Shown: positions 1 through 9,518, numbered from the stretch's first letter. The stretch is DNA of 64,000 nt from Corynebacterium deserti GIMN1.010 (GCF_001277995.1 NZ_CP009220.1:248001-312000); one strand, 5' to 3'. Program-made: numbers and translations. Notes: generated from the sequence alone by a model not told the origin.

Positions 1-372
1 TGGTAGCGCCATGATAAACGTGGTGCCGATGGTGCCAGCGAGCGTCCGTGACAGCACCGCGGTAGGCACGTGCTGGGTGCCGAGCGCCCAAAAAGCGTGC
101 GCGATGCCGGGGATTTCGCGGTGCAGGCGCGGCGCCAGGGTATCAACGGTGATGTCGTCGGGCGTTAGCCCCGTGCCCCCGGAGATGAGCACGACCTGCG
201 GAAACGCTAGGAAGTCAAGGTAGGCGGGCAAGTCGGCGTCGGCAACAATAACCGGGTCGGGCGTGGCAAAACCGCGCTCGCGCAACCAGTTGACCAAAAT
301 GGGGCCCGAGCGGTCCGCTAACGTACCGGCGGCAGCGCGAGTTGAGGCGATAATGACGAGCGCATCAGTCAT
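1..372 (-). CDS. mog: MogA/MoaB-type molybdopterin adenylyltransferase, partial
   Basis: Only the first 124 codons are in the window; the gene runs off the left edge. It reads from an ATG at 372 as [16 protein letters not shown] and contains the ISGGTG motif followed by TPDD, the signature of the MogA/MoaB/CinA fold that binds molybdopterin. In this family the protein adenylates molybdopterin before MoeA inserts molybdate. Its ATG overlaps the moaC stop as ATGA, so the two genes are translationally coupled in one operon with moeA and modBA upstream. I cannot tell Mog from MoaB on the visible part. Confidence 0.85.
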   Translation of the reverse strand, partial: MTDALVIIASTRAAAGTLADRSGPILVNWLRERGFATPDPVIVADADLPAYLDFLAFPQVVLISGGTGLTPDDITVDTLAPRLHREIPGIAHAFWALGTQHVPTAVLSRTLAGTIGTTFIMALP

Positions 373-839
373 TGGACCGACCAATCGCCGGACTTGCCGC
401 CCGTCTTCGTAAGCACACGAATATCGCTGATCACAGCCATTTTATCCACAGCCTTAATCATGTCGTACACTGTCAGCGCCGCCGTGGTCACCGCCGTCAG
501 CGCCTCCATCTCCACGCCTGTCACACCACGCGTCTTCACCGACGCCTCAATGCGCACGCCATCAGCCAACTCTTCAAAATCCACCGTAATCTTGCCCAGC
601 GGCAACGGGTGGCACAGCGGAATAATGTCCGGCGTCTTCTTCGCCCCCATAATTCCAGCGATGCGCGCTACAGGCAGGGCGTCACCCTTAGGCAGTCCCG
701 CGCTAAAAAGCTGCTTAACGACGTCTCCCCGCATCCTCACAAAACCTTCAGCAACCGCCGTTCTTGTGGTCTCAGCCTTGCCAGTGACATCCACCATGTG
801 GGCAGAACCATCTCCTCTGACGTGGGTTAACTCGCTCAT
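369..839 (-). CDS. moaC: cyclic pyranopterin monophosphate synthase MoaC
   Basis: MoaC makes cyclic pyranopterin monophosphate from the MoaA product early in molybdenum cofactor synthesis. The 156-residue protein has the conserved PLCHPLPL block and the segment [20 protein letters not shown], both typical of the family, and normal length. An in-frame TTG lies two codons upstream at 845, but the ATG at 839 sits 8 nt after an AGGAG ribosome site and is the better start. It follows moeA by a short gap and overlaps mog, in the order modA-modB-moeA-moaC-mog. Confidence 0.95.
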   Translation of the reverse strand: MSELTHVRGDGSAHMVDVTGKAETTRTAVAEGFVRMRGDVVKQLFSAGLPKGDALPVARIAGIMGAKKTPDIIPLCHPLPLGKITVDFEELADGVRIEASVKTRGVTGVEMEALTAVTTAALTVYDMIKAVDKMAVISDIRVLTKTGGKSGDWSVQ

Positions 840-858
840 GTTCAAAACTCCTGGATGT

Positions 859-2076
859 TTACAGCGGGTAGATCTTAACGACGCTATTTTCCTCCACCGT
901 AGTCCGCGCCGGAACCCGAATGAGACAATCCGCCATTGCAGCTTGAACCAGCAGATGCGAACCCGCGCCGGGGATTGGAGTGACTTTCAGCTGGCCATCC
1001 TGGGTGTGGAGGGTGCCTCGAAGAAATTGCTCCCGATGATCAGGAAGACCCTGCACCTGGTGGGTAAGGAAAGCGGTAGTGTAATTTTCTTGGCTTACTG
1101 CCGGGTTTACTGCAGGTTTTACTGCAGGCTTTACGAAGAGCGTGAAACTCACCAACGTGGAAATCGGATTACCAGGAAGGCAGATCACCGGCGTATCGAA
1201 AAACTTCGCCAGCCCCTGCGGGCCACCCGGCTGCTGATCAACATGACCAAACCACGCCTCGGGGGTGTCCTCCAGAATCTGACCAATGACCTCGAACTTT
1301 CCATGACTAATGCCACCTGAGGTAATCACCACATCGGGTTGGTGACGATCGATGGCTCGTTCCAACTCTGTCTTCAATCGCTTTGGGTCATCGTTGGTCT
1401 TAAGGTGAGCTGCGACATCAATATTGTTGCGCTGACACAGTGCCTGAAGGAGCGGCCCGTTGGCGTCGGGGATGGTGGCTGTGGACCTTGTGGCCACCGT
1501 TGTTATCTCGAATGTTATCTCGGAGCCGCCTGTGACGATGAGGACTGTCGGCTTCGTTACCACGGTGACACGCTCTATCGATTGGCTCGCCAGCACCCCG
1601 ATGTGTACGGGATTAAGCGTTGTACCTGCAGGAATAATCTCAGTTCCTGCTTTGATATCCGACCCTTTAAGTCGCAGAAACGTCCCGTGGGTGGTTGCTG
1701 GAATCGTTGCGTGCTGAACGTCAAAGGTTCCAGGCTGAGTGTTCTCCACTGGGATGACCGCCGCGGTGTTCTTAGGGAGTTGCGCGCCAGTCATAATGGG
1801 AGCAATGTCGTGGCTTAGACCATTGGGATAAAGCCCGCTAGGGTCCAGGCCTGCGGGAATGGTTGGACCAACTGGAAACGTTCCGCCCTCGAGTTGATCC
1901 GGCGAGACGGCGAAACCATCCATTTGGGAATTATCAAAACGCGGTGAATCCCACTTCGCTTCAATCGGTGCTGCTGTTTGCCTGCCCAGAGCTTGCTGGA
2001 TTCCCACGTCCTCGACCGATGGTTGAGGAATCAGCTGTCGGATCTGGTGCAGATGGTGTTCAGGTGTGCGCGACAT
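859..2076 (-). CDS. moeA: molybdopterin molybdotransferase MoeA
   Basis: MoeA inserts molybdate into adenylylated molybdopterin. The 405-residue protein shows the family landmarks: [11 protein letters not shown] near the N-terminus, IVTGGSE in the middle, the [11 protein letters not shown] segment and [13 protein letters not shown] before the C-terminal beta domain. A run of near-repeats ([12 protein letters not shown]) after the last motif comes from a small direct repeat in the DNA near 1105-1135. The start ATG at 2076 is directly adjacent to the modB stop, with GGAAGG upstream inside modB, so cofactor synthesis and molybdate uptake are coupled. Confidence 0.95.
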   Translation of the reverse strand: MSRTPEHHLHQIRQLIPQPSVEDVGIQQALGRQTAAPIEAKWDSPRFDNSQMDGFAVSPDQLEGGTFPVGPTIPAGLDPSGLYPNGLSHDIAPIMTGAQLPKNTAAVIPVENTQPGTFDVQHATIPATTHGTFLRLKGSDIKAGTEIIPAGTTLNPVHIGVLASQSIERVTVVTKPTVLIVTGGSEITFEITTVATRSTATIPDANGPLLQALCQRNNIDVAAHLKTNDDPKRLKTELERAIDRHQPDVVITSGGISHGKFEVIGQILEDTPEAWFGHVDQQPGGPQGLAKFFDTPVICLPGNPISTLVSFTLFVKPAVKPAVNPAVSQENYTTAFLTHQVQGLPDHREQFLRGTLHTQDGQLKVTPIPGAGSHLLVQAAMADCLIRVPARTTVEENSVVKIYPL

Positions 2077-2934
2077 CTAGACCTTCCTGTACATTCGTAG
2101 CGCTGCAATAGCCCCAATGATCAGGACATATACGGCCAAAAGCATGATGACAGCACCCAGAGCTTTGTCCATATCATTGGAGCTTAACCCCAACTCGATG
2201 TGCAACGGAATGGTACGAGTAACTCCAGCGATATTTCCCGCGAAGGTGAGGGTGGCGCCGTATTCGCCAAGCGCACGAGCGAAACCCAAGATCATGCCGG
2301 TAACAATGCCGGGCATAGCCAGCGGAATGATCATCTTGTTCATGATTTCCCAGCGAGTAGCACCTTCCGTAGCTGCTATTTCCTCGAATTGAACAGGGAT
2401 TCCTCGAAGAGCAGTGGTCACTGTGGATACGAAGAACGGCAAGGCAACAAACACCTGGGCAAAGATCACGGCGGTCGTGGTGAATGTAATAGGGATGCCT
2501 ACCTCGTTGAGCCACGAACCGACAAGTCCTCGTCTGCCCCACAAAAACGTCAACGCCAAACCAGACACCATAGGCGACAGCACCAACGGTGCGTAGACCA
2601 ACATCGTGATCACCGACGTTGCCTTTGGATGATTGCGTTGAAATTGATGCAACGCCAATGCTAACGGAAATCCACAAATCGCGCACACCACTGTGGACAG
2701 TGTTGCGGTGGTGATCGACAGCCTCACCGTCTGCAGTGATTCGGGTTCCGTGAGAAGCTCCCAGGACCTGGCCCACGGAATCTGCAGGAGCAGCGCAAAG
2801 ATGGGGCCGATGATAAGAACCAACGCGATGGAGGCAGGGATAAGCAGCCAACCAGGGAGAATATAATTGGCTGCGCGTGGCCGCTTAGACCGTGAGCGCT
2901 TAGACCGTGGGCGTTTAGACTGTGCCAAAACCAT
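2077..2934 (-). CDS. modB: molybdate ABC transporter permease ModB
   Basis: Inner-membrane permease of the molybdate importer. I start it at the ATG at 2934 (MVLAQSKRP), giving 285 residues and a 20-nt overlap with modA; the frame stays open further upstream but only inside modA. The N-terminus carries a highly basic, repetitive Arg/Lys/Ser stretch before the first membrane segment. The cytoplasmic EAA loop that docks the ATPase is visible (EEIAATEGATRWEIMNKMIIP). Typical ModB proteins are about 230 residues, so the basic extension is extra. It works with ModA (2915-3709) and ModC (4041-4955). Confidence 0.92.
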   Translation of the reverse strand: MVLAQSKRPRSKRSRSKRPRAANYILPGWLLIPASIALVLIIGPIFALLLQIPWARSWELLTEPESLQTVRLSITTATLSTVVCAICGFPLALALHQFQRNHPKATSVITMLVYAPLVLSPMVSGLALTFLWGRRGLVGSWLNEVGIPITFTTTAVIFAQVFVALPFFVSTVTTALRGIPVQFEEIAATEGATRWEIMNKMIIPLAMPGIVTGMILGFARALGEYGATLTFAGNIAGVTRTIPLHIELGLSSNDMDKALGAVIMLLAVYVLIIGAIAALRMYRKV

Positions 2935-3709
2935 AGCTGGCGAGGATATTCTTGGCGCGATCGCTGGTGAGGAAATCGGCAAACGCTTGAGCGACCTCGT
3001 TGGAGTTGCCGGAGGTGGTCAGTGCCATGGGGTAGTCGTTGGCATCAATACCTTCGAGCTCAATGACGGTGTTGTCTTGGGTTTGAGCTAGAGATTGGGC
3101 GTCGGTTTGGTAGACGAAGCCGGCATCGACAGCTCCGGTGGAAATCTTGGTGGCAACATCGGCGACGTTGGCTTCTTCAGTACTGGTGCCCAATTCGATG
3201 TGTGCGTAGTCGAGGGCTTCATGGGTGATCGTGCCGCAAGGAACTTCAGGTGCACAAATGGCCACGAGGGAGTCGGAGACATCGGCAAGCTCTGAAATTT
3301 CGCCAGGGTTACCGTCGGCGGTGACTAAAACCAGCTTGTTGGTGGTAATGACCTCGGAGCGTGAGTCGGCGAATTCAGGCAGTGCTAAGGCGTCATCCAT
3401 GTTTGCGGTGTCTGCGGAGATGAACAAATCGGAAGGGGCGCCTTCGCTTATCTGGCGAACCAATGCCGAGGAGCCCGCAAAGTTGAAGATCAATTCTGCA
3501 TCAGGATTGTATTCTTTGAAGGCTTCTGCGAGATCTTCCGCGACATTGGTCAGGGACGCTGCGGCGAAAATGGTTGCGGAGCTGGACAGGCCACTTGTAG
3601 CGGAGCCACTCGAAGCAGTGGAAGAGGCAGTAGTAGAGCATGCGGTGAGGACAACTCCTGCAGAAAGTGCCACCATGCCGTAAAGCGAACGTCGGATGCC
3701 TTGCTTCAT
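2915..3709 (-). CDS. modA: molybdate-binding lipoprotein ModA
   Basis: Extracellular solute-binding protein for molybdate or tungstate. The first residues are a signal sequence ending in the lipobox LTAC, so it is probably lipid-anchored, followed by a Ser/Thr/Ala-rich linker. The mature domain begins IFAAASLTNVAEDLAEAF, the classic ModA start, and contains FNFAGSSALVRQI and GAPSDLFISAD, the ligand-contact regions. The 264-residue length is normal. It is the first gene of the modA-modB-moeA-moaC-mog run and is divergent from moaD across 70 nt. Confidence 0.95.
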   Translation of the reverse strand: MKQGIRRSLYGMVALSAGVVLTACSTTASSTASSGSATSGLSSSATIFAAASLTNVAEDLAEAFKEYNPDAELIFNFAGSSALVRQISEGAPSDLFISADTANMDDALALPEFADSRSEVITTNKLVLVTADGNPGEISELADVSDSLVAICAPEVPCGTITHEALDYAHIELGTSTEEANVADVATKISTGAVDAGFVYQTDAQSLAQTQDNTVIELEGIDANDYPMALTTSGNSNEVAQAFADFLTSDRAKNILASYGFGTV

Positions 3710-3779
3710 GAGGGAGCCGTTTCTACGATTGGTTCAGGACTTACTCAGGATAACGTTTTCGTAGGGAAATTTTTGACCA

Positions 3780-4037
3780 ATGGACATTCATTATTTCGCG
3801 GCAGCCCGCGCGGCGCGAGGGGTGCCACAGGAAACGGTCGAGAATTCTTACAATACCCTCGCTGACCTGCTCCAACACCTCAGCGCTGCTCACACAGACA
3901 CCTCGGCTGCTGGGATGACGCTAGGTGAAGTGTTCGATCGTTGCACATTCCTTATCGACGGACACTCCGCGCAGCCCACCGCGTCACTTGCCGACGCCAC
4001 GCGCGTCGATGTGCTCCCTCCGTTTGCCGGCGGATAA
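3780..4037 (+). CDS. moaD: MoaD/ThiS-type sulfur carrier protein
   Basis: Small ubiquitin-fold sulfur carrier of 85 residues ending in PPFAGG. The C-terminal Gly-Gly is the site that is adenylated and thiocarboxylated. With molybdate genes on both sides, the likely role is the small subunit of molybdopterin synthase rather than thiamine synthesis. No moaE (large subunit) is in the window. The gene lies alone on the plus strand between modA and modC, splitting the transporter genes, and converges on modC with a 3-nt gap. Confidence 0.85.
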   Translation: MDIHYFAAARAARGVPQETVENSYNTLADLLQHLSAAHTDTSAAGMTLGEVFDRCTFLIDGHSAQPTASLADATRVDVLPPFAGG

Positions 4038-4040
4038 CAA

Positions 4041-4955
4041 CTAAAATCGAAACACCTTGGTCGGGGTGAGCGTGACTTTTTCACCCACCTCAACGTGTTG
4101 GGAGGTGACGGCAGCACCATTATTGGTGCGCACCAGCCACTCACGCCCCAAATACGTCACCGACTCCACCACGGCCGCCCCGCCCCGCGTCAGCGTCGTG
4201 TCCTCTGGCCGCCACGCCGAAACGTCGCCCCCTGACCTGCGCACGGTGAGCTCGGTGGGCGACAAGAACTCGGCAACCATTAGGGTTGTTGGCTTGTCGA
4301 CGACCTCTTCTGCGGACCCCACCTGCGCGACTTTTCCATCCACTAGGATCACAATCTGGTCGGATATCGCGAAGGCGTCCGACTTACTGTGCGTGACATA
4401 CACAAAGGTCAAGCCTAGTTCTTGCTGAATTTTCCGAAGATCCGCCACGATCTCGCGGGCGAGGGCCTGGTCGAGGTGGGCCATGGGTTCGTCGAAAAGA
4501 TAGACCTTCACATCGCGGACGAGTGCTCGGGCAATGCCGACGCGTTGTTTCTGCCCGCCGGATAATTCATTGATCTTCCGGCCGGAGAGTTGCTCGATGT
4601 TAAGCATGCTGAGAACCCGGCGGACTCGCTGATCAACCACGTCATCAGATGCCTTCACTGCTTTGAGTTTGAGTGGAAACGCCACGTTATCCCACACATT
4701 CAGGTGCGGATACAAAGGCGAAGCCTGAAAACACAACGCAGCCTCACCCAAGGTTGCAGGAGCATCGCCAATCAGCACCTTGCCGACATCAGGGGAATCC
4801 AACCCCGCAAGCAGGCGTAGGAGAGTGGTTTTTCCACTGCCAGAAGGGCCCATGATGGAGGTGATTGTGCCTGCAGACAGCGTTAATGACACATCATTAA
4901 GTGCCACGGATTCCCCGAAAAACCGCGAAACATTTCTGACCTGCAGGTCGTCCAT
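4041..4955 (-). CDS. modC: ABC transporter ATP-binding protein, probably ModC
   Basis: Cytoplasmic ATPase of an importer. Walker A is GPSGSGKTT (residues 36-44), the signature is LSGGQKQRVGIARAL, Walker B is VYLFDEPMAHLD, and the switch His lies in FVYVTHSKSDA. A C-terminal region of about 60 residues resembles the TOBE-type extension of sugar and molybdate importers. At 304 residues it is shorter than classic ModC. Assignment to molybdate rests on position: the only matching permease and binding protein here are modB and modA. The sequence alone also resembles carbohydrate-import ATPases. Confidence 0.8.
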   Translation of the reverse strand: MDDLQVRNVSRFFGESVALNDVSLTLSAGTITSIMGPSGSGKTTLLRLLAGLDSPDVGKVLIGDAPATLGEAALCFQASPLYPHLNVWDNVAFPLKLKAVKASDDVVDQRVRRVLSMLNIEQLSGRKINELSGGQKQRVGIARALVRDVKVYLFDEPMAHLDQALAREIVADLRKIQQELGLTFVYVTHSKSDAFAISDQIVILVDGKVAQVGSAEEVVDKPTTLMVAEFLSPTELTVRRSGGDVSAWRPEDTTLTRGGAAVVESVTYLGREWLVRTNNGAAVTSQHVEVGEKVTLTPTKVFRF

Positions 4956-4957
4956 GG

Positions 4958-5380
4958 CTAGTCCTTACCTGCGCCCAACAAACCGATGATCGGCCCCAGT
5001 ACCCAGTTCACCAGCGTCAACACAATGGCGCCCACAAAGGCCGCACCGAAACTATCGATGGACAATCCTAGCGCGAGCAAGTTGGACACCCATTCGGCCA
5101 ACAGGAAAATCGCCGCGTTGATGAACAGCGCAAACAGCCCCAGCGACAGGATCGTTAACGGCAATCCCAGCACGTTCAACACAGGTTTAACGGTGGCATT
5201 GAGCACAACGATGATCGCTGCCACCGCGAGGAATACCAGCACATTGTCATAACGGCCGTCCTGGTACAGGGGTGTGGTGGGAAGGCTCAGAGAGATGCCG
5301 TCGATAAGCTTTATAACCACCCACAACGCCACGGCGCCCGCCGCCGTCCGCACCGCAAAACGCCAGAGACTACCCAGCAT
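4958..5380 (-). CDS. phage-holin-4-superfamily-like membrane protein (YvlD/DUF360-type)
   Basis: A 140-residue protein with four likely membrane segments: the N-terminal RFAVRTAAGAVALWVVIKLIDGI, a long hydrophobic stretch with NATVKPVLNVLGLPLTILSLGLFALFINAAIF, and a last segment near LTLVNWVLG. The VKPVLNVLGLPLTILSLGLF core is typical of the YvlD/DUF360 family of small membrane proteins of unknown function. Its start overlaps the end of the aminotransferase gene by 11 nt and its stop is 2 nt from modC, so the three are probably co-transcribed. Confidence 0.8.
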   Translation of the reverse strand: MLGSLWRFAVRTAAGAVALWVVIKLIDGISLSLPTTPLYQDGRYDNVLVFLAVAAIIVVLNATVKPVLNVLGLPLTILSLGLFALFINAAIFLLAEWVSNLLALGLSIDSFGAAFVGAIVLTLVNWVLGPIIGLLGAGKD

Positions 5381-6395
5381 TAATGGCCCCCCAGGCTTCC
5401 AGCAACCGCTCGCACTCGGTCGCGTCGGTCACCGAAATGCGCGCACCCTCCGGAAACGCGCGGATCACCACGCCCTGCTGCGCGAACTTCTCCGCCAACT
5501 CCGCAGCACCCGCGCCCGGCAGCCACACAAAGTTAGCTTGCGTCGGCGCTGCCCCAAGGGCCTTAGCCACCTCAACGCGCTTTTCGACGCTTTCCTCCAC
5601 CCTCTCCATCAACTCGTCCGCAGCATTCAAGCTAGCCAGCGCCGCTGCCTGTGCCACCGAGCTCACCGCAAACGGAATAGCCACCTTGTTCATCGACGCG
5701 ATGACCTCGGCGTTTCCGAATGCATAGCCAATCCGAAGACCCGCCAAACCATAAGCCTTAGAGAAGGTACGCAGGCCAATAACGTTCGCATGCTTCTGAA
5801 TCTCCTCCGTAGCCACGGGGGTGTCCTCCGCACGATTGAACTCAAAATAGGCCTCATCCAAACCCACGACGACATTGTCAGGCACCTTCGCCATGAACTC
5901 ATCGAACTGAGCCTGCGTAATAGTGGTCCCCGAAGGATTGTTGGGATTACAAATAAAGATCAGACGGGTCTTCTCAGTGATCGCCGCTGCCATCGCATCC
6001 AGATCATGATTCTGCTGCTCAGTCAAAGGAATCGCCACTGGCACAGCACCCGCAACCTTCGCGAAAATCGGATACGCCTCAAAGCTACGCCACGGGAAAA
6101 CGACCTCATCGCCCTGCGCGCACGTCGCCTGCACCAACTGCTGGCACAACGCAGAAGAACCACAACCCACAGTCACCTGCTCAAGGGCCACCTCAAGGTG
6201 CTCAGCCAACGCCGTTCGAAGCTCAACCGCACCCATATCCGGGTACCGATTCGCCCCCTTCGCAGCCTCCGTCACAGCCTCAATAGCTGCAGGAAGAGGC
6301 CCAAAACTAACCTCATTGCTGGACAACTTCACAGCATTATTAAGGCGACGACCAGGGACATAAGAAGGGATATCTGCAAGATCAGCTCTAATCAT
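5370..6395 (-). CDS. pat: HisC-like aromatic amino acid aminotransferase (Pat)
   Basis: PLP-dependent class I/II aminotransferase of the histidinol-phosphate type, 341 residues from the ATG at 6395 (MIRADLADIPSYVPG). The Schiff-base lysine is in LRTFSKAYGLAGLRIGY, with KLSSNE near the N-terminus and FICNPNNPSGT in the middle. In C. glutamicum the gene at this locus is Pat, which transaminates aromatic 2-oxo acids; it is a HisC paralogue and not part of a his operon. A TTG or GTG start further upstream (to 6449) is possible in the same frame but has no family support. Confidence 0.88.
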   Translation of the reverse strand: MIRADLADIPSYVPGRRLNNAVKLSSNEVSFGPLPAAIEAVTEAAKGANRYPDMGAVELRTALAEHLEVALEQVTVGCGSSALCQQLVQATCAQGDEVVFPWRSFEAYPIFAKVAGAVPVAIPLTEQQNHDLDAMAAAITEKTRLIFICNPNNPSGTTITQAQFDEFMAKVPDNVVVGLDEAYFEFNRAEDTPVATEEIQKHANVIGLRTFSKAYGLAGLRIGYAFGNAEVIASMNKVAIPFAVSSVAQAAALASLNAADELMERVEESVEKRVEVAKALGAAPTQANFVWLPGAGAAELAEKFAQQGVVIRAFPEGARISVTDATECERLLEAWGAINAG

Positions 6396-6522
6396 GACAT
6401 AAAGCGTACTAGTGCCTAGCGACACGAACCCGAACACCCCTCTGACCACGTAGTTTGCTCAAAATTAACTACGAAGGGTACTGTAACTAATCGGTTCTAT
6501 CGGCCACGCCGGAAGATCCAAA

Positions 6523-6611
6523 GGAGACGTGCCAGAGCGGCCGAATGGGACTCACTGCTAATGAGTTGTCCTCTTAACGGGGGACCGGAGGTTCAAATCC
6601 TCTCGTCTCCG
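6523..6611 (+). tRNA. tRNA-Ser (anticodon GCT)
   Basis: The acceptor stem GGAGACG pairs with CGTCTCC, there is a long variable arm as expected for serine, the anticodon loop is CTGCTAA (GCT) and the T loop is GGTTCAAATCC. CCA is not encoded directly after the discriminator G. Confidence 0.95.
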
Positions 6612-6640
6612 CTCCAGCTTGGTTTAGGCTAAGCAGGAAA

Positions 6641-6713
6641 GCGCCCGTAGCTCAACGGATAGAGCATCTGACTACGGATCAGAAGGTTGGGGGTTCGAAT
6701 CCCTCCGGGCGCA
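6641..6713 (+). tRNA. tRNA-Arg (anticodon ACG), copy 1
   Basis: The acceptor stem GCGCCCG pairs with CGGGCGC, the anticodon loop is CTACGGA region (ACG, read as ICG after deamination) and the T loop is GGTTCGAATCC. A second copy with identical sequence lies at 9519-9591. The TadA enzyme that would make inosine-34 in this tRNA is encoded at 11271. Confidence 0.95.
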
Positions 6714-6718
6714 CAAGC

Positions 6719-6751
6719 AAAACCCCAGACCACACACGGTCTGGGGTTTTT
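6719..6751 (+). terminator. rho-independent terminator after the tRNA-Ser/tRNA-Arg pair
   Basis: An AACCCCAGACC / GGTCTGGGGTT stem is followed by a run of T. A nearly identical hairpin follows the second tRNA-Arg copy. Confidence 0.88.
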
Positions 6752-6885
6752 CTTTGTTAGCGTCGGCGCCTTAAGTTCAGAGGGTCTTTGCAACACTTTG
6801 CTTCTTAGGAAAGGGTGGCAATGGTCAAAAGTCATGGCCCGTTTCATTCGTTGACTAAGTCTGATCGTGCCAGGCTAACAGTGTG

Positions 6886-6944
6886 GGTTGGCGCTGGTGG
6901 GTTAGGCTATCTGCGTTCTTAAAAGCACATATTTTGTCCTTTAA
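6886..6944 (-). mobile_element. solo remnant of an IS1249-like element end
   Basis: This stretch matches, in reverse orientation, the left end of the complete IS at 19198-20664, including most of the 28-bp terminal repeat (TTAAAAGCACA-ATTTTGTCC-TTTAA with a few changes) and about 30 bp of internal sequence (GCGCTGGTGGG, TCTGCGTT). No transposase or second end is nearby, so it is a solo end left by deletion or incomplete transposition. Confidence 0.75.
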
Positions 6945-6963
6945 CTCGTCGGTGTGTGCGCCG

Positions 6964-7232
6964 TGGTTCCTAAGTGGGCGAACTAAGTGCGGGAATCGAG
7001 GTTGAGGGGCCAGTAGTTTGCCCTATTTGGTTCGGGCTGAGGGGTGGTGGGCTTGCTGTGGTTCCTAAGTGGTCGAACTAGGTTCAGGTTTCGGCCTTAG
7101 GCGGAGGGGAGTTTGCCTTGTTTGGCGCGGGGGACGGTTAGTGTGTGAGCCGTGGTTCCTAAGTGGGCGAACTAAGTGCGAGAATCGGGGTTGAGGGGCC
7201 GGTAGTTTGCCCTGCTTGGCCCGGGCACCGGC
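6964..7232 (+). repeat. intergenic repeat cluster A (three copies)
   Basis: Three imperfect copies of an 80-90-bp unit begin near 6964, 7058 and 7150. Each starts GTGGTTCCTAAGTGGGCGAA (or a one-base variant), carries a GAATCG/TTTCGG middle and ends AGTTTGCC(C/T)TGTTTGG-like. GGCGAACTA at one end is roughly complementary to TAGTTTGCC at the other, so each copy could fold as a weak hairpin. The same family occurs at 19018, 26611 and 53844. No convincing gene is in this stretch. Confidence 0.8.
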
Positions 7233-7747
7233 TTAGCTCCCAACCATGCTGTGCGATTTCCTCATCTAGTGTCTTCGTCCGCCCCGGAAGAGTGTTAGGG
7301 ATTGAAGAGTCCTCGAATTAGCATTTTTCGCAAAGGGTAAAGTGTTCGTGTGTCAAATTACCTACCCGCACCTTCCATGATCCGCTTTTGCAGCTCGGTG
7401 ATCATTCTGTACTGTCAAAAAGCTGCAAAAACGGCTAGCAAAATTACGTGACCCGTTTACTATGGGGGTGGCAATCGGGTGTAGATAATCTCTTTGCTAA
7501 ATTTGCAACAATCTGAGTCTTGAATGGTCAGGCCATATTTTCAAAGGTATTACGAATAATCGTTTTGTGGTGGAGATCGGGCTTTCCGCTAATTCGGAGT
7601 GCGAACGTTACTATGCCAACGTTGGCAGAGAGCCACAGTGTGAAAAAACGTCCATGCCCTTGTTTGATGGTGGAGAACTGCGCTTTAATTAAGTTTCGCC
7701 GGAAAAAATAACGAGTAGGCACAAAAATAGAAAAGGAATGTTCAGTA
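7233..7747 (+). promoter_or_regulatory. upstream region of dccT with a probable promoter
   Basis: About 500 nt without a supported gene; a 63-codon open frame at 7520-7711 has no family features or good ribosome site. GTAGATAATCT near 7479 resembles a corynebacterial extended -10 box (TANNNT), which would give a long 5' leader of about 250 nt. AAAAGGAATG just upstream of 7748 supplies the dccT ribosome site. I see no clear operator. Confidence 0.4.
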
Positions 7748-9355
7748 ATGGGCACACCTGACACTAAAGACACGTCGCCCGGAGCGCCTGCTGGGTCTGG
7801 CGATGTTCCAAATGAAACGAAAGTAATCCGCGATAACCGCGAATGGCGTCGACAAGCAAAAGGCATTATTGCTGGTGTGGTTTTGGCCCTTCTGGTGTAC
7901 TTCATTTTCCCTTCAAACTCGGTAGAGACTGTTATGCAGTCCTCCGGAGTTGATCCTGACGTCGAGTACTCCCACAACGCCATGCGTCTCACTGCTGCAG
8001 TGACCGTCTTGATGGCAACGTGGTGGATGACTGAAGCGATCCCTCTTGCTGCAACCGCGTTGATTCCGCTGGTGGCGTTCCCGATTTTCCAGATTGTGGA
8101 CTTTTCTGTGGCGGCAGCGCCGTATGCAAACCCAACGATCTTCCTGTTCATGGGTGGCTTCCTTATGGCGCTTGGTCTGCAGAAGTGGAACTTGCACCGC
8201 CGTATGGCGCTCGCTGTGGTGTTGGCTGTTGGTACTAAGCCAAAGCAGCTGGTTCTGGGCTTCATGGTGGCGACGGGCTTTCTGTCCATGTGGGTTTCCA
8301 ACACCGCAACTGCAGTGGTGATGCTCCCAATCGGCATGTCAGTGCTTGCCTTGACTGCTGAGACTGTCGGCGGCATGAAGAATCAGAAGAAGTTTGCAAC
8401 CGCGTTGATGCTGGCCATCGCATATGCGGCCTCGATTGGATCTTTGGGTACCTTGATCGGTACTCCTCCAAACGCACTTCTTACTGCGTATATGGCTGAA
8501 TCCCACGATATTCACATTGGTTTTGGCCAGTGGATGATCCTTGGTGTACCAATTGCAGTGATCTTCACGATCCTTGCGTGGCTCATTCTGACCACCATCT
8601 TTAAGCCTGAAATGAAAGAAATCCCGGGTGGACGTCAGCTTATTAAGCGTGAGATTGAAGCGCTCGGCCCATGGACTGCCCCTCAGATTGTTGTTGGACT
8701 AATCTTCCTCGTGGCGGCGCTGTGCTGGATTTTCGTTCCACTGGTACTGGATTGGACTGGCTCCCAGCTCTCCGTTAACGATGCCTTGATCGGTATCGCT
8801 GCTGGTCTGCTGATGTTCCTTGTTCCTGCGGACTTCAAGACCGGCGAGCGTATCCTCGACTGGAAGACCGCTAATGAATTGCCTTGGGACGTTCTCATCC
8901 TCTTTGGTGGCGGTCTGTCACTTTCTGCGATGTTCACCAACACCGGCCTGTCCTTGTGGATCGGCGAGGTGGCAAAGGGACTGGAAGCGCTGCCAATCTT
9001 CTTGCTTATCTTCGCCATCGCGGCTTTGGTTCTGATCCTGACAGAGTTCACCTCGAACACTGCTACTGCAGCAACCTTCCTTCCCATCATGGGTGGCGTC
9101 GCGGTAGGTATTGGCCTCACGGCTGGTGGCGAGCAAAATGTCCTACTGTTGACCATTCCAGTGGCACTGTCTGCAACCTGTGCATTCATGCTTCCCGTGG
9201 CAACTCCCCCAAACGCTATTGCTTTCGGTTCTGGCAAGGTCAAGATCGGTGAAATGGTCAAGGGTGGCGTGTGGCTCAACGTGATCGCTGTCATTCTGAT
9301 TACGCTGTTCACCTACTTCGTTGCTATTCCGCTTTTCGGTATCGCGTTGCAGTAG
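7748..9355 (+). CDS. dccT: divalent anion:sodium symporter, C4-dicarboxylate uptake (DccT)
   Basis: A 535-residue membrane protein of the DASS family, related to citrate and succinate carriers. It has about a dozen hydrophobic segments, the WMTEAIPLAATALIPL motif and the paired signature loops SNTATAVVMLPIG (first half) and SNTATAATFLPIMG (second half), each preceding a hairpin that contacts substrate and sodium, plus TPPNAIAFGSG near the end. In C. glutamicum the gene at this locus is DccT, which imports succinate, fumarate and malate. It stands alone between two identical tRNA-Arg genes. Confidence 0.93.
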   Translation: MGTPDTKDTSPGAPAGSGDVPNETKVIRDNREWRRQAKGIIAGVVLALLVYFIFPSNSVETVMQSSGVDPDVEYSHNAMRLTAAVTVLMATWWMTEAIPLAATALIPLVAFPIFQIVDFSVAAAPYANPTIFLFMGGFLMALGLQKWNLHRRMALAVVLAVGTKPKQLVLGFMVATGFLSMWVSNTATAVVMLPIGMSVLALTAETVGGMKNQKKFATALMLAIAYAASIGSLGTLIGTPPNALLTAYMAESHDIHIGFGQWMILGVPIAVIFTILAWLILTTIFKPEMKEIPGGRQLIKREIEALGPWTAPQIVVGLIFLVAALCWIFVPLVLDWTGSQLSVNDALIGIAAGLLMFLVPADFKTGERILDWKTANELPWDVLILFGGGLSLSAMFTNTGLSLWIGEVAKGLEALPIFLLIFAIAALVLILTEFTSNTATAATFLPIMGGVAVGIGLTAGGEQNVLLLTIPVALSATCAFMLPVATPPNAIAFGSGKVKIGEMVKGGVWLNVIAVILITLFTYFVAIPLFGIALQ

Positions 9356-9518
9356 CTTCGAGCAGTTCCGCCGCATGAGGCGGGTTAAGACACCCGCAGT
9401 TAAGCTTTGTAAACTGAAATTCAGAAAACGGGATTTAGCTGCGGGTTTGTTGTTTTTTCAACAGCTGTGTAATGTTATCAGTCGTTGCAGACAGCGTACA
9501 CGCTACAGAATCTGCACT

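Noticed and set aside
394..1320. 308-codon open frame opposite moaC and moeA
   Set aside because: Both genes on the other strand are certain from motifs; this frame crosses both and has no homology features.
5274..6419. 381-codon open frame antisense to the aminotransferase gene
   Set aside because: A shadow frame from codon bias of pat; Arg/His-rich with no recognisable fold.
6523..6713. tRNA genes as phage attachment sites
   Set aside because: No integrase or partial tRNA duplicate is nearby; both tRNA-Arg copies are complete with their own terminators.
7520..7711. 63-codon open frame upstream of dccT
   Set aside because: No clear ribosome site, no domain, and it lies in the long leader of dccT.
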